NCBI GenBank assembly: GCA_032622095.1
Contig: CP136069.1
Coordinates: 84,154,958 to 84,218,957, forward strand
Source of the DNA: Siphonodentalium dalli
Lineage: Eukaryota; Mollusca; Scaphopoda; Gadilida; Siphonodentaliidae
Length of the DNA: 64,000 nucleotides
Reading direction: 5' to 3'
A program made the position numbers and the translations under genes. The notes under the pieces were generated by a model that saw only the letters and a program-made list of their open reading frames with translations, made no database searches and was not told the DNA's origin. This document shows positions 1 to 10,495 of the stretch, one piece after another. Position 1 is the first letter of the stretch. Every line of letters begins with the position of its first letter.

Positions 1-1949
1 TCCAGGTATTCAATCTCCATGTACCCCACGATGTTGCCGGAGATAACGATTTTGTCCCCCAGAACAATTTTGTCCCCTTAAATTAAGCGTGTTTTTCATA
101 GGTTCTCCGATTAATTCACAACAATTCAGTAGCCGACTAAGGATCCGGCGTCAGGTGACGTCAAAATCGCTGTGGGTCAATCATATACCCCCGATGTTTC
201 ACGTGCTCATATACCCTTGGTGTTTCGCACACGTTCTATTATACCCCGCTGCCAAGGGTGACGTGATTTAAACGTGGCATTGTAGCCAATCAGATTGCTA
301 GTTACAACCGGATGTGGGGAAACGAGAGTATACTTTTTATACATGTTGTCATTCCATGTTTAAATAAGTAATGACATAATTATGGTACACGGCCCTGGCC
401 AATGGCTAGATGGAGACAAAGATAACAGCACTGGTGGCTGGCGAATTGTTTATCTGTTTATATGTCAAAAGTGATTCTTTCATTATTGAAATTCCATTAC
501 ATGGTTTCTGATAAAGGGCCCCTCAACTAAATAAGTGTCTTCTATATTCCATTGATCTGCTTAGAAAATAATTAACCCTTTCCAACATAGACGCATGCTA
601 TATAATGTACATGGTATTTTCCTCATATCTCTTATATGGGGTTATCTTTTGACACTATTCACTTTTATGGATTTTGGTATTGATTAGTTGATTTTGAAGA
701 ATATATTAGCCCTTCAGACACATTATATCAATATTAAATTAAAATAATGGCTGATATCTTATGAATTATCTATGCAGACAGATAAATCTACATGACTATT
801 GTTTGAATTATGCACAAAGATGTTAAATGAACCCTCTTGTTGAATCAGGTTCATTAGATAATGAACACTTAATAAAACACCAATTGAATATTCTTATAGA
901 TTATAGGTGATGCCTTGTTTTGAAAATCCATCAAGTGCACATCCTTCAATATCAATAAATAAATAAGCTTGCAACCTGGGGACAGGGATGAACCATATTT
1001 GATGCCGTACGTTTTGGCCTTTTTTGTAAACACAGGGTATTCTATGGCATTGACTTATTGCATGGGACCAGTCACATGCTTTTTATGAACTATTTTGTAT
1101 TTATCAGTCTATTTAATATTTTTGGGAAATATTAACCCCTTCGAGTGTCCATACACTTGCTACCTGATTTGATAACTCAAATATTTGTCATGTGATAGTG
1201 TTTATATTCCATGGCAAAGTGTGTGGCACAACCCTGACCTGTATAGTTGGTTGATTCGCCTCAAAATATTAAACCTGTATACACGTATTAACTATCCATA
1301 TACTATCCAATGTGATAAGTCAAATATGTTTACCCAATCACTCTCATAGTTCACATCCAGATTAATCATGACACAGTACTCTTCACCTGTATAGACATTG
1401 GTGTTGATTTATCTGTATTTAACCCTACCTATAACCATAAAATTAAAACAGTATATCCAAAGCAATACTTTATCTGATCAGTATACAAGAAAAAGATGGA
1501 AACCCCTTAATATATTTTTCCAATCATCTCCACGTGATACGTACAGGCGTGTATTCAGCCCAGATCGAGTTGGTATGTTAGAAAGTATGGGTTAAACATC
1601 TGTCGATCGTGATCGGCCTCTCGTTTTATTTAAAAAAAACGTAGTTCATCGATTAGATGTTCGCATCTTTGTTCTTGTCGCATTGTCAACTCGAGTGTGA
1701 TATCTAATTAGATTCAGTGATGTGGCGACAGGGGGTCGGGGGAGTGTATCATCACCAAACTGTGGCAAAATGTTTCAACAGATGAAAATTTCATTGTCTT
1801 GATGCCTTTATTATCCAACCATTCAGTAGAGAACTATTTGTTGTGTAAAAGTTGTTGTTTTTATACCACAATTCATATATATTCCTACAATTTCCAACCG
1901 TATGGGGAGCATGCTGCTGGAATTCCCGTACATTGAGATTTAGGTATGG
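1..1949. other. AT-rich non-coding stretch, no gene seen
   Basis: No coding region, RNA gene or well-bounded mobile element is recognisable here. The DNA is AT-rich with short open frames only. The phrase TTTGTCCCC occurs twice near 50-78. Around 1750-1790 a short piece (TCACCAAACT, then CAAAATGTTTCAACAG) resembles stretches near 8360-8395 and 55290-55315, so it is probably the tail of a dispersed repeat. I see nothing else to annotate. Confidence 0.6.
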
Positions 1950-2370
1950 TTGAGGGTACTCGATCCGATCAGACGCTCCTATATTACTATTTCTTTGGCT
2001 TCGGGGGGTAACAAATATTTTATTCGAGTCGAGGAACCCACCATCAAAGCCCAAGAGTGATCAAATTTTTGAAGTGTGTTATTTCTCGAGATGTGTAATA
2101 ATCTGTGGCCCAGAAACACTTGGTCAAACGGATGGTCTCGGACAAAATTGCGGATGATGATCGATAACTCCAAAATCAAGTGGTAATACGGTCAAATTTC
2201 GTTGAACAAAATGTTGATAAATAACAAGTTTTGGGAAATTGGTACCATACATGACAGCGGTTAGCATTATTTTGTTGCAATAAATCGATCCTGATAACTA
2301 AATTTTGAAGAAATGTTGTTGTTGTATCTTGATGGTATGGGGACCGTCTGATCGGATTGTGTACCTTTAA
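1950..2370. mobile_element. Family B TTAA element, copy B1 (diverged)
   Basis: The copy opens with GAGGGTACTCGATCCGATCA and closes with GATTGTGTACCTTTAA, so its ends are inverted repeats. The right TTAA is intact; the left is mutated to TTGA. The interior shares the landmarks of the other B copies: TTCGAGTCGAGGAACCCA, a run ending CAAGTGGTAATA, and a second inverted half. The TTAA target plus short inverted ends suits a piggyBac- or Kolobok-type non-autonomous element; the superfamily is inference. It holds no genuine gene. Confidence 0.75.
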
Positions 2371-2497
2371 AGGGGTGTGTCTTGACATTCCGAGGTGGGC
2401 ACTGGACACCACAACGAAGACCATCACACGTCCCTGATTAGACTGCAACACATCTGTATTCTTGTAAAACTATAAGTTTCGGGGTCAAGCTGCAATA

Positions 2498-2520
2498 CTT
2501 TTACCCCCCCCCCCACCCCT
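2498..2520. repeat. Poly-C tract
   Basis: A homopolymer C run broken by a single A lies between B1 and C1. It is a simple repeat with no other visible role. Confidence 0.8.
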
Positions 2521-2915
2521 CGTTATACACCGGTGTGATCAACACCGCCACTTAAAGGGGTGCTGTACGCCAATTTCAATAAATTCCCGGTAATAACAGC
2601 GATCTATATAGCTAATATGGATAATATATAGAAACATAAGTAATTTGAGTCGAAGATGTATTCTATAAACGTTCAGGTTAATAGGTTATCTTAAAATAAA
2701 AGTTAATAATTTTATATTAATTTAGTTAATTAATTAAATTACGAATGTTCGTGTACAAGACGTTATCAAATTAATTGACGGAAAGTGGATTGGGCAACGC
2801 GTGACATACATGATCGTGGTAAAATATGTTGATACCGGGCATAAACTCAAGCCACTAACTAAGTGACCATACAATAGCTTTAAATGAGTATATGGGACTA
2901 GTGTGCATATAATAT

Positions 2916-3491
2916 TATAAAGTTATTATACAATGTTGTGTACAGTATGTGTTTTTCTTGTACGAGTCCAGGTTGTGGTGAAAAGTCATATTGGACGAGA
3001 CACGCCAGTGTCGAGTCCAATATGACTTTTCACCACAACCTGGACGAGTACAAGAAAAACTCATACTGTACACAACATTGTATAATGACATTTTTATTAT
3101 CCATCTGTATGTTTATCCAAATTTTGGAAATAAAAAATTTGTGGTTATTTTTGGTATTTGTCGGCACTTAATTCTCTATAAAAGCCTGTACCGTATATTG
3201 ATCATCAGAAAGCATGATTTGGAAAAGTAAACACGGAAGTGAGAACAAAACTCAATGCGGAAGTGAAACTTCTGCTAAAATCCATCATTGTTGCGCGCGC
3301 ATCACAATTTCACTGATTCATTTCGCAATAGAGTTAACTCGTGACGTCACGGAGTCCAATATGAGAAGTCATATTGTACAGTCGGGAGTCCAATATGACT
3401 TTCGGGAGTCCAATATGACTTTTTCCAGGACTATCACGTGGCGGCTTTTGCCCAATCGGAAATGGTGTTAGTTAAGGGGTGGATAATAAAA
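2916..3491. mobile_element. 576-bp insertion in C1 carrying a giant hairpin
   Basis: This segment is absent from copy C2. It is flanked on both sides by TATAATAT (2908-2915 and 3492-3499), a possible 8-bp target duplication, although the word is low in complexity. It begins TATAAAGTTATTATAC and ends GGTGGATAATAAAA, with only weak terminal inversion. Inside are the 162-bp palindrome (2925-3086) and three further copies of a GAGTCCAATATGA motif at about 3353-3424. No reading frame of note is present. Its class is unknown. Confidence 0.65.
2925..3086. repeat. 162-bp near-perfect palindrome
   Basis: The two 81-base arms mirror each other around position 3005/3006 with only a few mismatches. The left arm contains CAGGTTGTGGTGAAAAGTCA and the right arm its complement. 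Transcription would give a single very long hairpin. The arms include GAGTCCAATATGACTTTT, which recurs downstream. Confidence 0.9.
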
Positions 3492-3697
3492 TATAATATA
3501 ACATTTATTTGATACATTTGCTTGAAAACTGTACAAAAATTACTCGACGACGGATAGTTCTATTTCCGCATTCCGGCTAATCTGCCATCCGTAACATTAC
3601 TTCTTACCTAACAGACTTTCAAATAATGGAAATCTGGCTACCTTATTCTACGATGCAGGGACTATAGACACCAACAACAATTGAGTACAGTGTCCTT

Positions 3698-4072
3698 TTA
3701 AGTATTTCTTGATTTGTTTCACTGATCGGGAACCGAATTTGTGAATTTAACCTAAAATCATCACCCATAACTCACTTCTGCCATCAATAATTCGCCCGAC
3801 AAAAATTCTACATTGCGTTGTATCGGTATAATTTGGCCAGTACACTAATCGATGGCTGCCAAAATGCCACTACTGTGTATCAAATTAAGTATTTCTTGAT
3901 TTGTTTCACTGATCGGGAACCGAATTTGTGAATTTAACCTAAAATCATCACCCATAACTCACTTCTGCCATCAATAATTCGCCCGACAAAAATTCTACAT
4001 TGCGTTGTATCGGTATAATTTGGCCAGTACACTAATCGATGGCTGCCAAAATGCCACTACTGTGTATCAAAT
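3698..4072. repeat. Exact tandem duplication, 187-bp unit
   Basis: Two head-to-tail copies begin TTAAGTATTTCTTGATTTG at 3698 and 3885 and appear identical over 187 bases. The first starts at the TTAA closing element C1. Lack of divergence suggests a recent duplication or an assembly duplication. Neither copy contains a coding region. Confidence 0.9.
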
Positions 4073-4276
4073 TATATATGGATATGTTTTCTCAATGCGA
4101 AATGTGGCAGAGAGGTGCTTCTTCCAATGTTCCCAAATAGAACACCGAATATATACGAATAGTTACCACTCTATGAATTATACTTGTGGTAATGTGGAGA
4201 TTTGGAATCGGAACTGATTGGATAGTAAATATATTGAAATAATATGATATACAGCAACATATAGAGAGTCTACACA

Positions 4277-4733
4277 TTAAAGGCCCACTTAATTTTCGAG
4301 TCGCCGATTATTTTGTTTATAGTGACTTGATATACGGTTTTAATAACAATCTATGCCATAAAATATGATTAAAATACTATATTTCATCACTATTTGAAAC
4401 ATCTGTGTCTCAGAAGATGCCCACAGAGAAATAGAAAACTGATGAAAACTTCCCCCCTCTGTCATCCAGAATGCAACAGAATACAAACGTTTTCAATGCA
4501 AGGGGAAGAACTCTATCTTTAATATATAGAGTTATTCCCCTGCATTGAAAATAATACTGATTTTTACTTCAATCTTGATGACAATACGCATTGGCATCTC
4601 AACAAAAACAGTTTATTGCACCGGATAAGTTGATAATACAATGTTTTGGAGCTTCCTCTTTCAAATGGTATATAATATGGCATACATTTTATTTAATGTA
4701 ATCTGGGGGTTCGAAAATTAAGTAGGCCTTTAA
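4277..4733. mobile_element. Family A TTAA element, copy A1 (complete)
   Basis: Both ends are intact TTAA sites. The left reads AGGCCCACTTAATTTTCGA and the right is its near-exact inverse (TCGAAAATTAAGTAGGCCT). The element is about 450 bp. An internal hairpin at 4491-4551 pairs TTTCAATGCA and GGGGAA with ATAGAGTTATTCCCC and GCATTGAAA. Other copies are at 7646, 11769, 25290, 33815, 36199 and 40939. It has no coding capacity and is a MITE with TTAA target specificity. Confidence 0.9.
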
Positions 4734-5540
4734 TCTCCGTGAACTAATACACTGTTTATTCCGATTTCAAGACTAAGACCATACAGCAACCCATTACATC
4801 AAATGTCAAACTATAAAATAGTGCAGCAAAATGTTCTTGAATGATAGGGAAAACAAATATGGTAACCACACAGGGTAAACACAACCAGGGTTGATGTTGT
4901 ACCACATAAACGTCCATGTATGTTTTATAGTTCACTTTATCTGTACCTTCTGTAGATTTTCAATTTGTTTTTCAATTTCAAAACTTATGATGCCATTGTA
5001 ACAACATGTCATTGTCCACGCAACGAGCCACGATAAATGTTCATATATATCAAACAGGAAGATGATATAGTCATAACTTATATAGATGCATCGTTGTAAA
5101 AATGACATTAGTATTAATTTTGGAAGCATTTGTCTACCTCTTTATGTCGGGGTCTGCAAGGGCTAGAACGACCTGGTTTCAAAATATATAGGGCTATCCG
5201 CAATTGTCACCTTATCCTAACATCAGATTCTGTCATGCTATAGATTAAAGAAATGTTAGTTGGTTGTAAATGTTAGGTGTTTAATTTAATAAATCAGGCA
5301 TACCAACTCGATTTAATCGGTCACATACCATATAATACAGTCCATCAGTCTGTCTTGTATATAACCCGTAAAATGTCCATACAACATGGTTCACGTATAG
5401 TTCTTAAAGTCGGACTGTCAACGAACGATCAAAGCTAAATATACTAGAGAAACAGAAACAGCACAATGAGGAGTAGTGTCGGCACCACTAAAATCCTATG
5501 GGTGAACGACATCGGTATTTTTTACATGACTATACACTAG
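4734..5540. other. Likely 3' untranslated/flanking DNA of the coiled-coil exon
   Basis: This stretch lies downstream of the stop codon of the minus-strand exon. On the minus strand an ATTAAA occurs at 5280-5285, about 255 bases after the stop, and an AATAAA near 4757; either could be a polyadenylation signal. No mobile element was recognised here. The extent of the transcript cannot be told from sequence. Confidence 0.4.
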
Positions 5541-6662
5541 CTAAAGGCGCTTCTGTTTCTCTATATAATGAGTTGTGAGCATCATTTGATATTGCTCATT
5601 GGTACACTGTGGGAGCGACATGGATCGATTCTTCCCTTTCTTATCACCATTCGGATACTGAGGAAGTGAGTTTGGCCGATTCTTTCCTTTATTCTTGCTC
5701 CCTTTCCTTTTCATCATGGATTTAATAGATTTCAACGGATTTGAATCAGAATCTTTGTCTTGCTTCTTCGGTTCTAATGATTCATCAAGAATGCTACTGG
5801 CTTTCGAATCGAGGCTTGTCACGCTATTAGAACGGCCGCTAACGTTCCCACAAGAGCTGATAGAGTCCAACGTGACGTTATGATCACCGTTAAGTGTCAT
5901 ATCACATATCTGGATTTCATTTTCTTGAGACTCAATGCAGTTAAAATCCTCTTCCGGAATAGCACCGTTGCGAATGACGTATTTATTCCCTTCCAACATG
6001 TCCGACCAGTGTTGCAGAGCACCCGGGGTGCTGTGGCACCGGTCTCGTGAATTCTTCTGCTTGCTCTGTCTCAGAATCACATTGTCAGCTATGTCCGAGG
6101 CAATCTCCGTCACAATCTGTTTCTGATTTTGCGGAGATTGCAGAAAGTTGTCTGAAGCCATCTGAAGATCAAGGCTACTTCGATGACGTTTCAATCTGCT
6201 CTTCATGAAATGAAACCGTCCTTTTTTCTCCTTTTCGCCCGGAGATACGGCGAGATTCTCCATAGATTCGAACACACTGTCAGCGAAAGACGACTTACTG
6301 GTGCGAGATAGAACATTAACCACAAAACTTAGACGTTCATTTTTATCAGAAATGTCTTGTTTCTCTCGCTCAAGGTTGTCGATGGACTCTTGCTTTGACC
6401 TGATGATAATCTGGATCTGCTGTCTCTCTCGTTTTATGCGTGACTCTAACAAGAGAAGTTGCGAAACTATCGTTTGGAATCGTTTATCCTTCTGGCATTC
6501 GATCTCATCCAGTCGAACCTGCTGGTCATATATATGCATTTTTAACGACGTGATTGTGTGATTTGTTTTTATTTGGTCGTCATGGAGACGCTTCTGATAT
6601 TGCTTAACCAGTGACCTTGACTCGTCCAGCTGTTGTCGCAGCAGTTCCACTTCATCACCCAT
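5541..6662 (-). CDS. 3' terminal exon: coiled-coil protein resembling RasGAP (SynGAP/DAB2IP/RASAL2) C-terminus
   Basis: This frame of 373 codons is by far the best coding segment in the window. Residues 1-120 are a strongly heptad-like coiled coil. The pattern YQKRL ... DKRFQTIVSQLLLLE ... RSKQESID ... NERLSFVVNVLS follows, nearly without gaps, the coiled coil at the end of the SynGAP/DAB2IP/RASAL2 family as I remember it. Known members use it for oligomerisation and partner binding next to a Ras/Rap GAP module. Here an unusual ~250-residue tail follows: a basic patch (about 147-161), a serine-rich middle, and a duplicated KGKNRxxSLPQ at 325 and 342. RxxSxP motifs at 208-213, 329-334 and 346-351 resemble 14-3-3 sites; the last fits RSxSxP. 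The first codon directly follows a splice-acceptor AG, and an in-frame stop lies just upstream. The ATG is therefore probably internal and the GAP domain encoded on exons not seen here. An unrelated coiled-coil protein remains possible. Confidence 0.72.
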   Translation of the reverse strand: MGDEVELLRQQLDESRSLVKQYQKRLHDDQIKTNHTITSLKMHIYDQQVRLDEIECQKDKRFQTIVSQLLLLESRIKRERQQIQIIIRSKQESIDNLEREKQDISDKNERLSFVVNVLSRTSKSSFADSVFESMENLAVSPGEKEKKGRFHFMKSRLKRHRSSLDLQMASDNFLQSPQNQKQIVTEIASDIADNVILRQSKQKNSRDRCHSTPGALQHWSDMLEGNKYVIRNGAIPEEDFNCIESQENEIQICDMTLNGDHNVTLDSISSCGNVSGRSNSVTSLDSKASSILDESLEPKKQDKDSDSNPLKSIKSMMKRKGSKNKGKNRPNSLPQYPNGDKKGKNRSMSLPQCTNEQYQMMLTTHYIEKQKRL

Positions 6663-6678
6663 CTGAAATTATAAAAGG
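6663..6678 (-). promoter_or_regulatory. 3' splice site (acceptor) of the coiled-coil exon
   Basis: Read on the minus strand, the sequence CCTTTTATAATTTCAG directly precedes the ATG of the exon: a pyrimidine-rich run ending in the invariant AG. An in-frame TAA sits within it, so the open frame cannot extend further upstream. This supports the segment being the last exon of a spliced gene rather than a single-exon gene. Confidence 0.65.
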
Positions 6679-7645
6679 TGGACATCTCAGTCAAATGAGC
6701 TACATATTGCAACACATATATAGGCTAGATTTATTCGAATCCGCGTTCTTATAACTTTCGCGAAAAGTGGCCACATTTAAAAACCTATGTTGCACCCGAC
6801 ATTTCTGGCACATACACAACCACAAGGTATGACGACAGGGTACATTTGTACGTTTGTGTGTTGACGTTCTCACTCACAAAATAACAAAATGGCGTATGAT
6901 GATAGTGATCCAGTTTTAAATAGTTATCCACGGACCGAGACATTTTGTTCACTGAACCTATGTCGCGTGCAGATTGATTATATATGGTTGCATATTCGAA
7001 TTACACGTTTTAGGCGTTGGTGCTGATAAGTCTCGCAAAATATGATAGGCTACACTGTTCGCGAGTCCACGATACAACAATCTGTAAAAGAGATTTCAGC
7101 CCTCGATTTCGACTGGATAACATTGCCGCACTCAATATAGGCCTACCACATGACGTTACTTTATTTCGCACCAAATTGCCATACACCTCACATGTCGGTA
7201 GTGCAATCTTAAAATGAATTATATAGTTATTGCGCGATCCAATCATCCCAATATCTATCCTGCGTCTGAACTGATTCATGTACTGTAAGTTAATGACTGG
7301 CGGACATATTTTTTTTAATTATAAGTTTGCTATTAGTGGCGATATATTCGGAATTAACGTCACAAGAAAACATTGATTTAAAACTAGATTGATCGATTAT
7401 TGTCGCCGTGATCATTACGTACATGATCCATGATGAATTTAGTCATTGAATAATATGTGTACGGTTAGTTGCACAATCACGTGTTCACTCAATTAACGGT
7501 GAATTGGCTACTCCTTAAACTGGCTGTATATAGTGCTGCTACATAATGGTAATGATCCTTTATCGACAGCTGTTTATAGAAATTAGCAATGATCACAAAA
7601 CAATGATGGGTGCATTATTTTTCACATAGTCGAGCACTCGAATTG
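6679..7645. other. Probable intron/upstream DNA, nothing recognised
   Basis: If the acceptor above is used, this is intron on the minus strand. Short open frames occur on both strands around 7010-7280, but they overlap each other and show no recognisable domain or clear coding bias. No repeat family was identified. Confidence 0.45.
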
Positions 7646-8114
7646 TTAAAGGCCCACTTAATTTTCGAACCCCCAGATTACCTTATATAAAATATATGCC
7701 ATATATATATACCATTTGAAAGATGATGCTCAAAAACATTGTATTATCAACTTATCCGGTGTGATAAACTGTCGACATGTTGTTTTTGTCGAGTTACCAA
7801 TGCGTTTTGTCATCACGATTGAAGTAAAAATCAGTATTATTTTCAATGCGGGGGGAATAACTCTATACATTAAAGATAGAGTTGTTCCCCTTTCATTGAA
7901 AAAGTTTGAATTATGTTGCATGCTGGGTGCCAGAGGGGAGAAGTCTTCAGCAGTTTTCACTTTCTCTGTTGGCATCTTCTGAGACACAGATGTTTCAAAT
8001 AGTGATTAATTATAATATTTTAATCATATATTATGGCATAGATTGTTATTAAAACCGTATATCAAGTCACTATAAAAAAATAATCGGCGACTCGAAAATT
8101 AAGTGGGCCTTTAA
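7646..8114. mobile_element. Family A TTAA element, copy A2 (complete, inverted relative to A1)
   Basis: TTAA sites bound both ends: AGGCCCACTTAATTTTCGAA on the left and CGAAAATTAAGTGGGCCT on the right. The interior is the reverse complement of A1, with the same hairpin built from GGGGAATAACTCTATA and TAGAGTTGTTCCCC. If the acceptor at 6663 is genuine, this copy lies in an intron or just upstream of the coiled-coil gene. Confidence 0.9.
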
Positions 8115-8279
8115 TTAAACGTTTCATATCTATGCATATATAGGTTGCAATATACACAATTTCCAGCAACTTTAGCCAGCATGGGCGGGTGTAGTGTACT
8201 TCAAATATATGCTGATCTATTTCCCTTGGCATATACCCCATGAATCATGTTTAGCTCAAATTGACATATTCAAGTTAGC

Positions 8280-9300
8280 CATTACATGGGTTGGCGTCCA
8301 CCGTCACCAAACTTCATTTGCATATCTTGGACGTGGTGACGGCTTGACGGGCAGTTGGTCTCACCGCTCCAACTTTGGTCAAAATATTCAACAGTAATTT
8401 TTTGGAAATTGCATACCATAATGACAAAGCAATAGTTGGAAATTTCACAACAGCAATAGGTTGAAAGTGTTATCGTAGTTTGATTTTCCAACGAATTTAG
8501 GAGGGATGTCAGGTCGGAATTTACAACACTAACGTGAAGAGCTTGCTGTCAGTCCCTGCACACTGCAGTCCTCATTTATTGGAGAATTGTTTTGAAAATG
8601 TACAGGCATATTTAGGATCATCTCTAAATGGGAGCTATCGAATTTGAACGATTTTCTATGAAACACATGTCCGCCGTCGGGCATCTTGAATTGTACTCTT
8701 TGTATGACTAACTCCATTGGCACACTCTACAATTATACGACATTTCTCGTCAGATCGTTAACAAACTGTATAATTATGAATCTTCGGGGTTACCACTAGA
8801 TGGGAGCCATAAATTTGTGTCCGAATTTCGTTGAAAAACATGGCCACCGGCAGCCATCTTTGATTTTACTCTTTGCATGACTAAATCATTGGCAAATCCT
8901 ACGAACCATATCCCTCATTCGATCGTCAGCAAAATTCAAGTGGATCTTTATGGTGAACACTAGACGCGCGTGGAGCCATCTCATTTTTCAGAATTTCATA
9001 CATGAACATGTGCCAGCGGCCATCTTGGATTTTACTCTTTGCATAACTAAATCCTTCGGCACAACCATACAGCCCACATCCCTCATCCGATTGTCAAAAA
9101 ACTTCGCATGGATGTTCGGTGTGACCTTTAGATGGGAGTCATCGATTTTTTCCGCAATTCGTAAAAAATATGGCTCCGGCAACCATCTTGATTTTATTCT
9201 TTGAATGACTTAATTCCATCGTCACCCCTATATACAGGCCACATCCCTCATCAGATCATCACCAAACAGCCTATAAACTTGACATGCCAGGGCTATAACT
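8280..9300. repeat. Degenerate tandem repeat, ~165-175 bp unit (family E)
   Basis: Units repeat the order: gene-like phrase CCATCTTGGATTTTACTCTT, then GACTAAATCCTTCGGCACA, CCCTCATCCGATCGTCA, TTCATATGGATCTTCGG, ACCTCTAGATGGGAGCC and AAAACATGGCC. Landmarks fall near 8710, 8884, 9050 and 9212. Copies are well diverged. Related units occur at 17740-17960, 21890-21990 and 29810-29960. Such arrays are often internal or terminal parts of larger mobile elements; no transposase or reverse transcriptase is visible. Confidence 0.7.
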
Positions 9301-9590
9301 GAAGTTGGTTCCATCAAGTTTTGCCATATATGGCTATCGCAAGGGATGAGATTGTTTATATCATATTATAAAAGTAGTGAAGCATTCTCCTCCATTCGGC
9401 CATGCACATCATTCACTGGCGACAGTATCAGATGGTGAACTTGATTCAGCATCTGAGAAGCTATATGAAGGAAATATCCAGATTATTTACCAGACTATTT
9501 TGTAACGAGATTCGATGTTTTCGAAGGAAGTTGGTCACTGAGCTACTGAGTCTCGAAGTGTGCTAGACATTCTTCACTTTCTCCTTTCAG

Positions 9591-9680
9591 TTAACCCTTT
9601 CATGACTGGCGCAACAGTAAAGACCCTCTGCCAATACCTGAATACATTCACTTATATATATAAGAGAACGCATCAATTGG
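9591..9680. mobile_element. Partial family G element
   Basis: The segment begins TTAACCCTTTCATGACTGGC and runs into a CACTTATATATATAAGAGAA core. This matches one half of the complete palindromic G element at 21041-21212. The other end is not clear, so this is a truncated or diverged copy. Confidence 0.45.
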
Positions 9681-10495
9681 CCTAACAATTTTTTATCAAT
9701 TTTTCTTACATTATTTAAAGGGGTACTGTACGCCATTTTCAATAAATTCCCGGTGATAACAACGATCTAATATCGATAATATATAGAAAACTAAGTAATT
9801 TGAATCGAAGATGTATTCTGTAAACGTTCAGGTTAATAGGTAATCTTAAAATCAAAGTTAATTGTTTGATATAAATTTAAGTTATGGCTGGAGCCATAAA
9901 TTAAAATTACGAATATCCGTGTACAAGACGTAATTAAAATAAATCACGGATAGTGGATTGGGCAACGCGTGGCACACACGATCGTGTAAAAAAATATGTT
10001 GATACGGGGCGTAAACTCAAGCCTGACTAATGACTATGCAATGACCTAAATGAGTATGTGGGACCAGTATGCATATAATATAACATTTATTTTATACATT
10101 TGCTTGAAAACTATCCAAAAATTATTCGATAACGACAATTGGTAATTTCGCATTCCGGCTAATCTGCCATCCGTAACATTACTTCGTACTCAATAGACTT
10201 TCAAATAAACCAACAACAACATTTGAGTACAGTATCCCTTTAATAATTTTTATAATTTTTTTTTTCATTTTTTTATTACATTCTTTGACAATTTTTTCAT
10301 TTTTTATAATTTTATATTACATTCTATAACAATTTTTTATCAATTTGCCTTATATATATTTTTTAACAATTTTATCATTTTTATCATTTTTTTCTTACAT
10401 TCTTTAACAATTTTATCATTTTTTTAAAATAATTTTTTCTTACATTCTTTATCACGTTTTTATCATTTTTTTTCTTACATTCTCCCACCATATGG
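9681..10495. repeat. T-rich minisatellite split by element C2
   Basis: Units of the type ATTTTTTATCATTTTTCTTACATTCTTT... recur from about 9681 to 9714 and again from 10244 to 10495. The C2 transposon (9715-10243) has landed at a TTAA inside the array. The array has no coding potential. Confidence 0.75.
9715..10243. mobile_element. Family C TTAA element, copy C2 (complete)
   Basis: This is the cleanest C copy: TTAAAGGGGTACTGTACGCC on the left, GAGTACAGTATCCCTTTAA on the right, about 525 bp, TTAA on both sides. It shows the pre-insertion state of C1 and lacks any reading frame. It is a useful reference for the family. Confidence 0.9.

Larger units (their letters stand above)
2552..3701. mobile_element. 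Family C TTAA element, copy C1 (interrupted)
   Basis: The left end is TTAAAGGGGTGCTGTACGCC and the right end is GAGTACAGTGTCCTTTTAA. These are inverted repeats bounded by TTAA, matching C2 at 9715. Comparison with uninterrupted C2 shows that 2916-3491 is a later insertion. The remaining sequence aligns with C2 throughout, including GGATTGGGCAACGCGTG and ATTCCGGCTAATCTGCCATC. It is a non-autonomous DNA transposon of the TTAA-target type. Confidence 0.85.
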
